Positions 8,709-16,339 of a stretch of 64,000 nt of DNA are shown here, one piece after another. A program made the position numbers and the translations under genes. The notes beneath the pieces were generated by a model, which did not search any database, was not told the origin of the DNA, and was given only the letters and a program-made list of their open reading frames with translations. The stretch comes from Mycobacterium basiliense (GTDB lineage Bacteria; Actinomycetota; Actinomycetes; Mycobacteriales; Mycobacteriaceae). Location of the stretch: NCBI RefSeq assembly GCF_900292015.1, contig NZ_LR130759.1, forward strand, positions 5,208,001 through 5,272,000, given 5' to 3'. How positions within the stretch are numbered: the stretch's first letter is position 1; each line of letters begins with the position of its first letter.

Positions 8709-9311
8709 ATGACTGTGCCGCCAAACCCGAGTTTCAGCGTGGCCACGGGCACCGGCAATAGGGACGACGCCCACCGCCGACAACTGCGCGAAGCGCTGCG
8801 TTGTGCCGCCTCGGCTCTCAAGGAGCACGGTCCGCGTTTCGCCCTTGCCGGTAGCTACGCGTTGTGGGCGTACGGCGCCCCAGAACCTACCCATGACGTC
8901 GACATCGTGGTTGCCGAAGCGGACGCGCCGGCCGCCGCGACAACGCTCGCCAAGGCCGGATTCGGTATCGAACATCCACCAGAGGATTGGCTGTTTAAGG
9001 CACACAATGGCGCTGCCGTGGTCGATGTGCTGCACCGGCTCAACGGGGTGCCCGTAGCGCCGGATATTATGGACACCGCGAAAGATCTTGTCGTGTTGGC
9101 CATTACGATGCCAGTCCTGCGGCCTACCAACGTATTCATCCAGAAACTACGCGCCCTTGACGAACGCAACTGCAATTTCGCGACGCTGCTGCCCGCCGCC
9201 CGCGCCATCCGCGAGCAGTTGGATTGGGACCACATCGAGGCACAGACCTCCGGTAACGATTTTGCGGCCGCGTTTCTGACGCTGGCCAAGCGGCTACGCC
9301 TGCCCGCCTAG
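8709..9311 (+). CDS. Nucleotidyltransferase-fold protein (AbiEii/MNT-like)
   Basis: A 200-residue protein with the minimal nucleotidyltransferase signature: AGSYALWAYG (about 47-56) followed by HDVDIVV, where the two Asp residues are the metal ligands of the pol-beta fold. It resembles the single-gene DUF6036/AbiEii-type proteins. No HEPN or AbiEi partner lies beside it, so a toxin role is not supported by context. The start lies in a short direct repeat: CTATGACTGTGC occurs twice 19 bases apart (around 8690 and 8707), and each copy contains an ATG. The second is in frame. Confidence 0.75.
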   Translation: MTVPPNPSFSVATGTGNRDDAHRRQLREALRCAASALKEHGPRFALAGSYALWAYGAPEPTHDVDIVVAEADAPAAATTLAKAGFGIEHPPEDWLFKAHNGAAVVDVLHRLNGVPVAPDIMDTAKDLVVLAITMPVLRPTNVFIQKLRALDERNCNFATLLPAARAIREQLDWDHIEAQTSGNDFAAAFLTLAKRLRLPA

Positions 9312-9337
9312 TTTGTCCCTACAGGCGACGTGACCAA

Positions 9338-9595
9338 TCAGTGGTTGCGCAGCTTGTTGATCAGTTTGTCTTTGGTCAGGCTCGAATATCCCGACATACC
9401 CAGCTCTTTGGCACGCTGTTTGAGCTGTGGCACAGTCCAGTCGGCGTAGGAACCGGACCTGCCGCCCTTGCGGCCAATCTTGGACTTGCCCTGACCCGCC
9501 GCCGCATTGGAGATTCGCGCGGCCTTCTCCTTGGAATCACCTTGCTCGCGCAAATCCTGGTAAAGCTTCTCGTTCTTGATCGAGGTGTTGGGCAC
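9338..9595 (-). CDS. Rho-termination-factor-N-like small protein (DUF7218-type)
   Basis: An 85-residue highly basic protein. The N-terminal half carries IKNEKLYQDLREQGDSKEKAARISNAA in pieces typical of plasmid-stabilisation-like DUF7218 proteins. The C-terminal half (WTVPQLKQRAKELGMSGYSSLTKDKLI in pieces) is a SAP/Rho-N motif that usually binds nucleic acid. The GTG at 9593-9595 is preceded by a strong AAGGAGG site seven to eight bases upstream, which decides the start. It is a single gene, convergent with the nucleotidyltransferase gene. A role in nucleoid or stress physiology is possible but not shown. Confidence 0.82.
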   Translation of the reverse strand: MPNTSIKNEKLYQDLREQGDSKEKAARISNAAAGQGKSKIGRKGGRSGSYADWTVPQLKQRAKELGMSGYSSLTKDKLINKLRNH

Positions 9596-9846
9596 GAAGG
9601 CCACCTCCTTGGGTTGATGCAATGGCGAGTTTCGGATTGCCGGGCGCGACCTTCGCCAAACCCCATGAACGAAATCTCGGGTCCTCATCAGGTGCCGGTG
9701 CGGATGTCCTCACAACTACCCCAACACAGCCGGTTGCGCTGATCTCAAAATGGGTATCCGAGGAAGGACCCGGACACCAAGGTTTTCGCGGAATGGCCGA
9801 AACGCACGAAGCGAATGAAGGGGGTCGGCCTCATCGGGGGAAACCC

Positions 9847-10311
9847 GTGAGGATCGCCATTGTTAGCGGCGATGACATCGCCGCAGGTGACTGCGCCGAC
9901 GTCGTTTGCGACGTCGGCGCTGTTGTGCTCCACGATCTACCCGCACTGCTGCGATCCGCCGACGTCGTCGCGTGCACACCCCGGCAGGCGCCGCGTGCGA
10001 CCCCGGCACTGCAGGCCACGGCCAGCGGGGTGGCCGTGGTTGCGGTATCCACCGGAGCTCTCAAAGACACGGTGGTACACGCGGTTACCGGACTGCTGGT
10101 ACCCCCCAAGAAGTCCCACGATCTGGCTCTCGCCCTGAAATGCCTCCAAAAACAGAGCTTTCAGTGCGCCGGCATGGGAGCGGCGGGGCGGATGCACGCG
10201 CAACCGCGCTTTTCCTGGGACCGCATCGCACTCGACACGAACAGTATCTACGCCCAAATCCACGGCCAAATAGGCGCGTTGAGCCGAACACAGACGGCGA
10301 GTGCTAGCTAG
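9847..10311 (+). pseudogene. Truncated GT4-type glycosyltransferase, C-terminal domain only
   Basis: The reading frame from GTG 9847 encodes about 154 residues that match only the second Rossmann domain of a GT-B glycosyltransferase. Recognisable parts are the pattern LPALLRSADVVACTP, then ASGVAVVAVSTGALKD, TGLLVPP and FSWDRIA. The acceptor-binding domain is absent. The EX7E catalytic motif, usually EPFG-x4-E, has become APRATPALQ, so both glutamates are gone. The frame stays open upstream to 9622, but that part has no family features. I read this as a decayed gene rather than an enzyme. It runs into the AraC regulator gene downstream with a possible 11-base overlap. Confidence 0.65.
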
Positions 10312-10345
10312 TGGCGCGACAAGTCGACTACGATCATTGGCAACC

Positions 10346-11404
10346 ATGGCAAGTGTGACCGACGGCACGCGCCGCCACCTCAACCCGAAGTTGCCCCAGG
10401 CGGTCCGGACAGACGTCGACGTCACAAATTGCCAGGTCGAGACGCGGAACCAGGCAGTAATTCAAACCGCCCAGTTCCACACCGCCGATCCGGAAGCCGC
10501 CGCACGATTTTTTGCCAATGCCTATCTACCGAGCTGGCGAATAAGCGGACTCAGCAAAGGATCTACCGTGACGCACCGGCGTTGCACAACGGATTTGGTC
10601 ACCATTGACGATGTCTTGATCGATGGCCAAGCCGACTGCGAGATCCGTACCGGAGACGAAGTCGTTGTCATCCAACCGCGCTCGGGCGCGTTGAAAGTAG
10701 CCGGTGACCCCTGCGCGCAAACGGAGGCTCCGCTGCTGACCGCGGACGGGGTGCCTCGCGTGCTGCAGTTGAACACGGCGCGATTTCACGTTGTGAGCGT
10801 CGAAGCGAAACTGCTGCATCAGGTCGCCTCAAACCGGCATGCCGCGCTGCCACAGCAAATCCAGTTTCTTGACTCGCGGCCGAATTCTCCTGCGGCTGCC
10901 GGCACCTGGCGCGACGCGTTGACTTACGTAACCACGAGTTTCGCTGCCGCAGACACCGTGCAACGCCCGTTGGTCATCGCCGGGGCGACCCAATTGTTGG
11001 CCGCCGCGATACTTGATTGCTTTGCCTCCACGGTGACCACTGGGCAGCACCTGCTCAACGACCCGGCGGTCCCCAAGACATTGCAAACGGCCGTGTCATT
11101 CATCCATCAACACGCCGGAAGCCATATCACCATTAACGATGTTGCAGCAGAAGTACATCTGACTCCCAGAGCGGTGCAATACCTGTTCCGCCAACAACTC
11201 AACACCACACCCACCGAGTATCTGCGTCGCCTCCGGCTGCACCGAGCCCACCAAGACCTGCTTGCGGGTGACGGATCCGAAACCACCGTTACCGAAATCG
11301 CACAGCGTTGGGGTTTCGCTCATACCGGCCGCTTCGCCGTGCTCTATCGGCAAACATACGGCGAAAGTCCGCACACCACACTCAAACACGACTCCGACCG
11401 CTAG
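10346..11404 (+). CDS. AraC-family transcriptional regulator
   Basis: A 352-residue regulator with an N-terminal AraC_binding_2-like sensing domain (about 40-180) and a C-terminal double helix-turn-helix. The first HTH is in ITINDVAAEVHLTPRAVQYLF and the second in TVTEIAQRWGF followed by GRFAVLYRQTYGESP, the canonical AraC/XylS tail. The ATG at 10346 is used; a GTG at 10301 overlapping the upstream fragment would add 15 residues. Neither has a clear Shine-Dalgarno sequence. Its target is not evident. It could control the neighbouring genes, but no operon partner is present downstream, where the PAS-ANTAR gene is convergent. Confidence 0.9.
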   Translation: MASVTDGTRRHLNPKLPQAVRTDVDVTNCQVETRNQAVIQTAQFHTADPEAAARFFANAYLPSWRISGLSKGSTVTHRRCTTDLVTIDDVLIDGQADCEIRTGDEVVVIQPRSGALKVAGDPCAQTEAPLLTADGVPRVLQLNTARFHVVSVEAKLLHQVASNRHAALPQQIQFLDSRPNSPAAAGTWRDALTYVTTSFAAADTVQRPLVIAGATQLLAAAILDCFASTVTTGQHLLNDPAVPKTLQTAVSFIHQHAGSHITINDVAAEVHLTPRAVQYLFRQQLNTTPTEYLRRLRLHRAHQDLLAGDGSETTVTEIAQRWGFAHTGRFAVLYRQTYGESPHTTLKHDSDR

Positions 11405-11410
11405 GCGCGG

Positions 11411-12052
11411 CTATTTGCTCCCCTCCCGCGCGGTACGCAGCAGTTTGGCCACGGTGTCCGCCGCGTCGTTGAGCAGCGCATCACGTGCGCCCGGATCACC
11501 GGTAACGCGCTCCGCGAGCAGCCGCAACTTAGTATTGGATTCCTGAGACCATTTCGCCAGCAGTTGGAATGCGGAGTCGGCGTCTAGCCGGTACTCGTGC
11601 ATCAGCACGCCGATGGCCTGATTGATCAAGGCACGTCGGGAATTGACCGCCGCCACGGATTCAGTCAGTCGCTTTTGTACGTCTGATTCGAATTGCTCGG
11701 TGATGTCGACGTAGAACCCGGCAGTGCCGGCCAGCGCACCTTTGCCATCGTAGAGCGGGTTTGCAACGACAACCACAACGTGCGTGTCGCCATGGGTATC
11801 GATGATTCGAAGCTGATTGCTGCACGCCATCCCGTAGCGGCAGACGCGCTCCACCATCTCGGCTACCACGGCCTTGTCGTCGGGATGCTTGTGCGCGATC
11901 AGTAGATCGGCGGTCGGCCGGACGCGACCCGGCTGATAGCCATAAATGCGGGCCAGCTCGTCCGACCATTCCCAGCGATCATCGCGCGAGATGTAGCGGA
12001 AGCGTCCCACCCGCGGCCACCGATTTCGTCGTAGCGACGAACCCTCAGGCAC
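11411..12052 (-). CDS. PAS-ANTAR antiterminator-type regulator
   Basis: A 213-residue protein. The N-terminal half is a PAS domain (WSDELARIYGYQPG; HPDDKAVV; GFYVDITEQFE). The C-terminal half is an ANTAR RNA-binding module beginning at RALINQAIGVLMHEY, with the conserved Ala/Ile/Gly pattern and hydrophobic periodicity. ANTAR proteins bind paired hairpins in nascent mRNA and prevent termination, usually when dimerised by a sensory domain. The start is a GTG at 12050-12052. No cognate two-hairpin target was recognised nearby. Several PAS-ANTAR paralogues exist in NTM genomes. Confidence 0.9.
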   Translation of the reverse strand: MPEGSSLRRNRWPRVGRFRYISRDDRWEWSDELARIYGYQPGRVRPTADLLIAHKHPDDKAVVAEMVERVCRYGMACSNQLRIIDTHGDTHVVVVVANPLYDGKGALAGTAGFYVDITEQFESDVQKRLTESVAAVNSRRALINQAIGVLMHEYRLDADSAFQLLAKWSQESNTKLRLLAERVTGDPGARDALLNDAADTVAKLLRTAREGSK

Positions 12053-12292
12053 TAGCGCGGCCTGTTCGAGTGCACAGCACGGGCCCTCGCGTTGCTAAGG
12101 TTCTGGCGCCGACTTTGCCAGGGCCTATGACCCAGATAGTCTCTCCCCCTTCAACTAAGCCGCTCAACACGGCCTGCACTGCTCCCACGGTTTGGCGGCG
12201 CCGCGCGCCGCGGCACGATCCCCCCTCCTCGTCCCCCGCCGGTTCAACCGACAATTACCCACGCGGTGAGCCGCTCACACCGGCTCCATCGA

Positions 12293-12802
12293 TTAGTAGT
12301 GTGGCAGCGCCACGTCGCGGGTGCGCAGCAACAGCGGAACCGCCACCCAGAAAACCGCAAAGATCGCCAGCGCGCAGGCCCCCGCGATGATGCCCGCAAC
12401 ATACCCGGACACCGCGTCGAAGATGATGACGGTTACCCCGGTCAACGCGAGGCCAAGCAGCACCAAACCGGCGTAGGCGCACCGGTGCGCCGCCGATACC
12501 AGCACCACCAGGCGATGCCGCCGGAACAGCAGCCGGTGCATGCCCACCGGCGCGATCAGCAGCACCGTCGCACCCACCGAACAGGCCACCGTCGCCAAGT
12601 ACACCCAGTGCAGCGTCAAGACGTCGAAGCGCTGCTGAAACGGGAGGGTCAACAAGAACCCAGTGAGCAGCTGTACCCCGGTCTGCACCACCCGCAGCTC
12701 CTGCAACAGGCTGCTCCAATTGCGGTCGAGCCGTTCCAGTTCGGTTTCCCCACGACTTTCGTGGTTCCACCGCTGGTCGCGTTCGGGATGATCGACATCC
12801 AT
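12293..12802 (-). CDS. DUF6328 family four-helix membrane protein
   Basis: A 169-residue protein starting MDVDHPERDQRW, with a charged N-terminal part containing ETELERLDRNWSSLLQELRV, typical of DUF6328, and four hydrophobic segments (about residues 50-70, 77-97, 113-133, 139-160). There is no enzymatic motif. The ATG start at 12800-12802 lacks a strong Shine-Dalgarno sequence; the longer frame is unlikely because it would run through the terminator hairpin at 12856-12887. The gene is separated from the upstream haemophore gene by that hairpin. Function is unknown. Confidence 0.8.
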   Translation of the reverse strand: MDVDHPERDQRWNHESRGETELERLDRNWSSLLQELRVVQTGVQLLTGFLLTLPFQQRFDVLTLHWVYLATVACSVGATVLLIAPVGMHRLLFRRHRLVVLVSAAHRCAYAGLVLLGLALTGVTVIIFDAVSGYVAGIIAGACALAIFAVFWVAVPLLLRTRDVALPHY

Positions 12803-12855
12803 GCTGTGATCATCGCACTTGTGCACGACCCCGACGGGGTTTCCCCTGCATGCCG

Positions 12856-12887
12856 AACGGCCCGCCACAGCATCGTGGCGGGCCGTT
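12856..12887 (-). terminator. Perfect 13-bp hairpin downstream of the haemophore gene
   Basis: AACGGCCCGCCAC (12856-12868) is exactly complementary to GTGGCGGGCCGTT (12875-12887) around a 6-base loop. It sits 17 bases after the stop of the secreted haem-binding protein and before the DUF6328 gene, both on the minus strand. There is no U-tract, which is usual for mycobacterial hairpin terminators. Confidence 0.75.
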
Positions 12888-12903
12888 GCGGATACAGGCC
12901 GGA

Positions 12904-13302
12904 TTAGCCGGACATGAACTCGTGGTAGGCCGCTTCCAGATTCGGCGGCAGCGCGGTCACCTGGCACTGCCGTTCGGTGTCACCGATCGGCGCCAGGATC
13001 CCGCGCAGGTCGTAGTACTCCTGGGGATGCGCGGTGAAGTAACCGCGAATGTTCGCCGCGGCCTCTCCGCGCGGCTGGCCGTAGGCGGCCGAAACCACCT
13101 GGCCGGCGCCCGGGTGTGCGGCAAGGTACTGTTGTGCCGCGCCGGTCACCGCCGAAACGGTGGCGTCGATACCCGCTGGACTACAGTCGGGCGTCGCCGC
13201 CGCCGAGGGTGCTACGACGACGCCGAGAACGATCCCCCCGAGCAGAAGCCCGACGCTAGCGCCGCCGACTCCTCGGCGCATGCCAATACTGCTGATTTTC
13301 AT
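12904..13302 (-). CDS. Secreted haemophore-type haem-binding protein
   Basis: A 132-residue protein with a classical signal peptide: MKISSIGMRRG, a hydrophobic core, and cleavage near APSAAA-TPDC. The mature part starts TPDCSPAGIDATVSAVTGAA, carries HPGAGQVVSAAYGQPR and YFTAHPQEYYDLRGI, and ends with a second Cys (RQCQVT). This pattern is that of the mycobacterial haemophore family (Rv0203-like), small helical proteins with one disulfide that bind haem outside the cytoplasm. The ATG at 13300-13302 has AAGGA about ten bases upstream. It lies head to tail after rsfB and ends at a strong hairpin. No MmpL3/11 partner is adjacent. Confidence 0.88.
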   Translation of the reverse strand: MKISSIGMRRGVGGASVGLLLGGIVLGVVVAPSAAATPDCSPAGIDATVSAVTGAAQQYLAAHPGAGQVVSAAYGQPRGEAAANIRGYFTAHPQEYYDLRGILAPIGDTERQCQVTALPPNLEAAYHEFMSG

Positions 13303-13463
13303 AGTGATGTGTTCCTTCAAACGAGCGAACAATTTGGGTCCCCGAATCCCTGAAACCCAACGTAGCCATTCAAAAGCAACCTGCCCACAACGTTCGCGCA
13401 TAACGAACATCCGCATCGCGGGCCAAACGGCGCGTACCCTACGCACCGTAGATCCGCTAGGAG

Positions 13464-13832
13464 CTAGCGGTTGAGTTCGCCGTCCCGCACGCCGGTCAAC
13501 GCGTCATCGAGGGTGGGATACAGCGGAAACGTTTTGTCCAGACCGGTCAGGTGAATCGGGCGCCTAGTCGCCGGGCCACGCGCGACCACCCCAAACCCCG
13601 CGTTGCCGCCGAGCGTCTCGTAGGTCGAAGCGAGGATCTTGAGCCCCACCGAACCGAGAAACTCCACCCCCGACAAATCGATGACTAACGCCGCCGGATT
13701 CTCGGCGAGCACCTCGCCGATGGCTTCTTCGAGGGCCGGAGCTGTGACCAAATCAATTTCGCCGCCGACACTGAGCACGGCAACCCCGTCGTGGTCGGTG
13801 ACCACAGCGGTGATCGAATCAGGAGCTGACAC
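13464..13832 (-). CDS. rsfB: Anti-anti-sigma factor RsfB
   Basis: A 122-residue single STAS domain. The phosphorylatable serine is S61 in VEFLGSVGLKIL, matching the S61 described for M. tuberculosis RsfB (Rv3687c), which binds the anti-sigma factor UsfX/RsbW when unphosphorylated and so frees SigF. The N-terminus MSAPDSITAVVTDHDGVAVL and the IDLVTAPALEEAI strand-helix are typical. GTG at 13830-13832 is preferred because AGGA is positioned correctly. The gene is divergent from the rsbR-led stressosome operon, so two layers of partner-switching control share one promoter region. Confidence 0.95.
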   Translation of the reverse strand: MSAPDSITAVVTDHDGVAVLSVGGEIDLVTAPALEEAIGEVLAENPAALVIDLSGVEFLGSVGLKILASTYETLGGNAGFGVVARGPATRRPIHLTGLDKTFPLYPTLDDALTGVRDGELNR

Positions 13833-13991
13833 TGGTGGTCCTTTGTCTGAGCCTTCGGTGTGCTGCAAGCCTAGCCTGCCTCGCTAACCGCGAGAAGGAG
13901 AAGACCTCAAAGCGTCACACGACGTCCCCCACGCTAGTCTCGCCATATGATCAGCGCCCCGCGGAGCGCGACGCGGCACTTGGGAGGCCAG

Positions 13992-14885
13992 ATGTCAGAT
14001 TCGCCGTCCGACCTGAGCAGCTCCAGCGTCATCGCAGCACCGGTGGGGGCATCGAGCGACGGTTTGCTGCCGCAGCTGGTCCAACATCTCCGACAGAATC
14101 GAACCGGTTTACGCGAGAAGTGGGCGCGCAGCATCACCGAGGCGCGGCTGCTCACCTCCATGACGCCCGAGGAGATCTTCTCCGAAGCGACCGCGGTATA
14201 TGACAACTACGTCGGTGTGCTCGAGACCGGAAGCGTCGAAGCGCTGCAGGCCTACGCGCAAGACCTGTCGGAACGCATCATTCCCCGGGGTGTGGAAACG
14301 GACGAGGTCGTCGGCATCGTCTTGTTGCTGCGCGACGTGCTGGCGCGCTCGCTGTTCGAGAAGTACCAGACCGACTTCAAGATGCTCAACCAGGTCCTCG
14401 ATGCCTACGAGCCGGCGGCCAACCGCATCGCCAATACCGTGGCTGTCAGCTTCGTCCAGGAGCGTGAGCGCGTCATCCGCCAGCAGCAGGAGGCAATCCG
14501 CGAACTTTCCACGCCGGTGCTGCAGGTGCGCGAGCAGTTGCTGATTCTGCCGATCATCGGGGTGTTAGACAGTCAACGCGCCCGGCAGGTCACCGAGCAG
14601 CTGTTACGAGCAATTCGGGCCAACCGGGCAAAGCTAGTGGTTATCGACGTCACCGGGGTACCCACTATCGATTCCACGGTGGCAAACCATCTGGTCCAGA
14701 CGGTGGACGCATCACGGTTGATGGGTGCCAGTGTGATCATCACCGGCCTGTCCTCCGACATTGCCTTGACACTGGTGACCATCGGCCTGGACCTGTCGAA
14801 GATGAATGCCGTCGGCGATTTGCAGGGCGGAATCGAGGAAGCCGAGCGTTTGCTGGGCTATGCCGTCACCCGCACCGGCGATTAG
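13992..14885 (+). CDS. rsbR: Stressosome sensor protein RsbR
   Basis: A 297-residue RsbR-type protein. The N-terminal helical sensor domain (about 20-165, RsbRD_N-like) has no haem or cofactor signature that I can recognise. A linker helix (QERERVIRQQQEAIRELSTPV) leads to a STAS domain from about 178. The phosphoacceptor is S228 in VPTIDSTVANHL, at the place of Thr171 in B. subtilis RsbR. The start at 13992 is supported by GGGAGG just upstream; an ATG at 13947 would add 15 residues. It is first gene of the rsbR-S-T-X-like operon. RsbR and RsbS are expected to form the stressosome core that sequesters RsbT. Confidence 0.93.
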   Translation: MSDSPSDLSSSSVIAAPVGASSDGLLPQLVQHLRQNRTGLREKWARSITEARLLTSMTPEEIFSEATAVYDNYVGVLETGSVEALQAYAQDLSERIIPRGVETDEVVGIVLLLRDVLARSLFEKYQTDFKMLNQVLDAYEPAANRIANTVAVSFVQERERVIRQQQEAIRELSTPVLQVREQLLILPIIGVLDSQRARQVTEQLLRAIRANRAKLVVIDVTGVPTIDSTVANHLVQTVDASRLMGASVIITGLSSDIALTLVTIGLDLSKMNAVGDLQGGIEEAERLLGYAVTRTGD

Positions 14886-14915
14886 TCGGGTACGGACAAC
14901 CATCGAGGGCTGCCG

Positions 14916-15308
14916 ATGCCAGTACCGATCTTGAAACAGGGCCCGATCCTGATCGCGACAGTTCAGGCGGCGCTGACCGACTCCGACACCGAGCGGCTTA
15001 GGTACGACCTCATGGAGCAGGTCAGCCGGTTCCGGGCGCAGGGAATCGTCGTCGACGTCACCGCTATCGACGTAATGGATTCGTTTGCGGCCCGGTCATT
15101 TCGGACGATCGCTCACATGACCCGGTTGCGGGGTGCGACCACGGTAATCGTGGGGCTGCAGCCTGAAGTCGCGTTTTCGATGGTGCAACTGGGTCTGACC
15201 TTTGACGATATGGCCACTGCGCTGGACCTCGAAGAAGGGATAGCGCTGCTGAACAAGCAGCTGGGATTGCGACAGTCGACGATCGGGCGGCGCGACGGTG
15301 CTGGGTGA
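14916..15308 (+). CDS. rsbS: Stressosome scaffold protein RsbS
   Basis: A 130-residue single STAS domain beginning MPVPILKQGPILIATVQAAL, a hallmark of RsbS. The phosphorylation site is S56 in IDVMDSFAARSF, equivalent to S59 of B. subtilis RsbS. RsbT phosphorylates it under stress and this releases the kinase. Compared with the archetype there is a slightly longer Arg-rich C-terminal tail. It lies 30 bases after rsbR, and its end overlaps the rsbT start. Confidence 0.94.
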   Translation: MPVPILKQGPILIATVQAALTDSDTERLRYDLMEQVSRFRAQGIVVDVTAIDVMDSFAARSFRTIAHMTRLRGATTVIVGLQPEVAFSMVQLGLTFDDMATALDLEEGIALLNKQLGLRQSTIGRRDGAG

Positions 15309-15708
15309 GACCGTGGTGAACATCAACGACTCCGACGACATCGTCGCCGCCCGCAAGGCGGGCCACCAACTCGCTCTCGACCTCGGATTCTCACTCACCG
15401 ACGTGACCATGATCGCCACCGCGATTTCCGAAATTGCCCGCAATATCACCAGCTACGCCGGCCGCGGCGTGGTGCGGGTGACGGTACAGGACCGGGAGGG
15501 CCGCAAGGCCCTGCTGGTGCGCGCCGAAGACGACGGTCCCGGCATCGCCGACATCGAGCGCGCGATGGAGGACGGCTATTCCACCGGGCGCGGCCTCGGC
15601 ATGGGCCTACCGGGTGCGCGCCGCCTGATGGATCGGTTGATCGTGAAATCGACCCCTGGCCGCGGAACAATCGTCGAGATGTGGAAATGGGTCCCGCCGC
15701 GTGCGTGA
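15298..15708 (+). CDS. rsbT: Stressosome serine kinase RsbT
   Basis: A 136-residue GHKL-fold kinase. The N-box SEIARNI contains the Mg-binding Asn. The G1 box is EDDGPGIADIE and the G2 box is GRGLGMGLPGARRLMD, both characteristic of RsbT rather than RsbW. It should phosphorylate RsbR and RsbS in the stressosome and, when released, activate the RsbU-type phosphatase encoded two genes downstream. The GTG at 15298 overlaps the rsbS stop by 11 bases. Its end overlaps the next gene by eight bases, so translational coupling runs through the operon. Confidence 0.94.
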   Translation: MLGETVVNINDSDDIVAARKAGHQLALDLGFSLTDVTMIATAISEIARNITSYAGRGVVRVTVQDREGRKALLVRAEDDGPGIADIERAMEDGYSTGRGLGMGLPGARRLMDRLIVKSTPGRGTIVEMWKWVPPRA

Positions 15709-16339
15709 CCACAGCAGATCGGGGGGCCGGTTCGGGCCAATCGAGTGGGCGACGACGGGTCGTCCACGGCCGGGCGAGCAGGCTTGCGGTGATCAGACGA
15801 TCGCGGTGCAGATCGAACACGACGGCGCCCTATTCGGCGTGATGGACGGCCTCGGACACGGACCGGCCGCCGAAACGGCGGCACTCACCGCCCTGCACGT
15901 GCTCAGCGACGCCCGCGACGAGCGTCTTGAGGTCTTGATCCAGCTGTGTCATCGCGTGTTGGCCGGTACCAGAGGGGTCGCGATGACCCTGGCCAGGATT
16001 GATTTCCCGGCCAGCAAGCTGACCTGGACCGGGGTGGGTAACGTCACCGCCAACCTGGTCGCCAAGGCGATCGGCGGTGCCCAGATCCGGTCCAGTTTGC
16101 GCCTGACAGCCGGCATCGTCGGCTATCGGATTCCGGAGATCACGCCGGCCAAGCTTGTCACCACCCGTGCCGGTGATCTGCTGGTGATCGCCAGCGACGG
16201 GATTGCCGACGACCACCTGGATCACATCGATTTCTCCGCCTCCGCTGCCACCATCGCCGAGCAAATATTGGTCAAGCACGCCAAGAACACCGACGATGCC
16301 ATGGTGCTTGCCGCACGTCACCGGGGCATCTCGACATGA
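15701..16339 (+). CDS. RsbX-type PP2C serine phosphatase
   Basis: A 212-residue SpoIIE/PP2C-type phosphatase domain with no sensory extension. Metal-binding motifs are VMDGLGHG (about 47-54), ASDGIADDHL (about 167-176) and NTDDAMVL near the end. The size and position directly after rsbT match RsbX, which in B. subtilis dephosphorylates RsbR and RsbS to reset the stressosome. The start is a GTG overlapping the rsbT stop; an in-frame start further in is possible because the first residues are unstructured. The final codons overlap the next gene (ATGA). Confidence 0.88.
   Translation: MRDHSRSGGRFGPIEWATTGRPRPGEQACGDQTIAVQIEHDGALFGVMDGLGHGPAAETAALTALHVLSDARDERLEVLIQLCHRVLAGTRGVAMTLARIDFPASKLTWTGVGNVTANLVAKAIGGAQIRSSLRLTAGIVGYRIPEITPAKLVTTRAGDLLVIASDGIADDHLDHIDFSASAATIAEQILVKHAKNTDDAMVLAARHRGIST

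Noticed and set aside
8709..9311. Nucleotidyltransferase as a toxin of an AbiE or HEPN-MNT system.
   Set aside because: No adjacent AbiEi or HEPN gene; the AbiEi-like gene is 45 kb away. Only the fold is supported.
12045..12292. Small open frame upstream of the PAS-ANTAR gene as a gene.
   Set aside because: The frame has no family features, no ribosome site and overlaps the regulator start; treated as chance.
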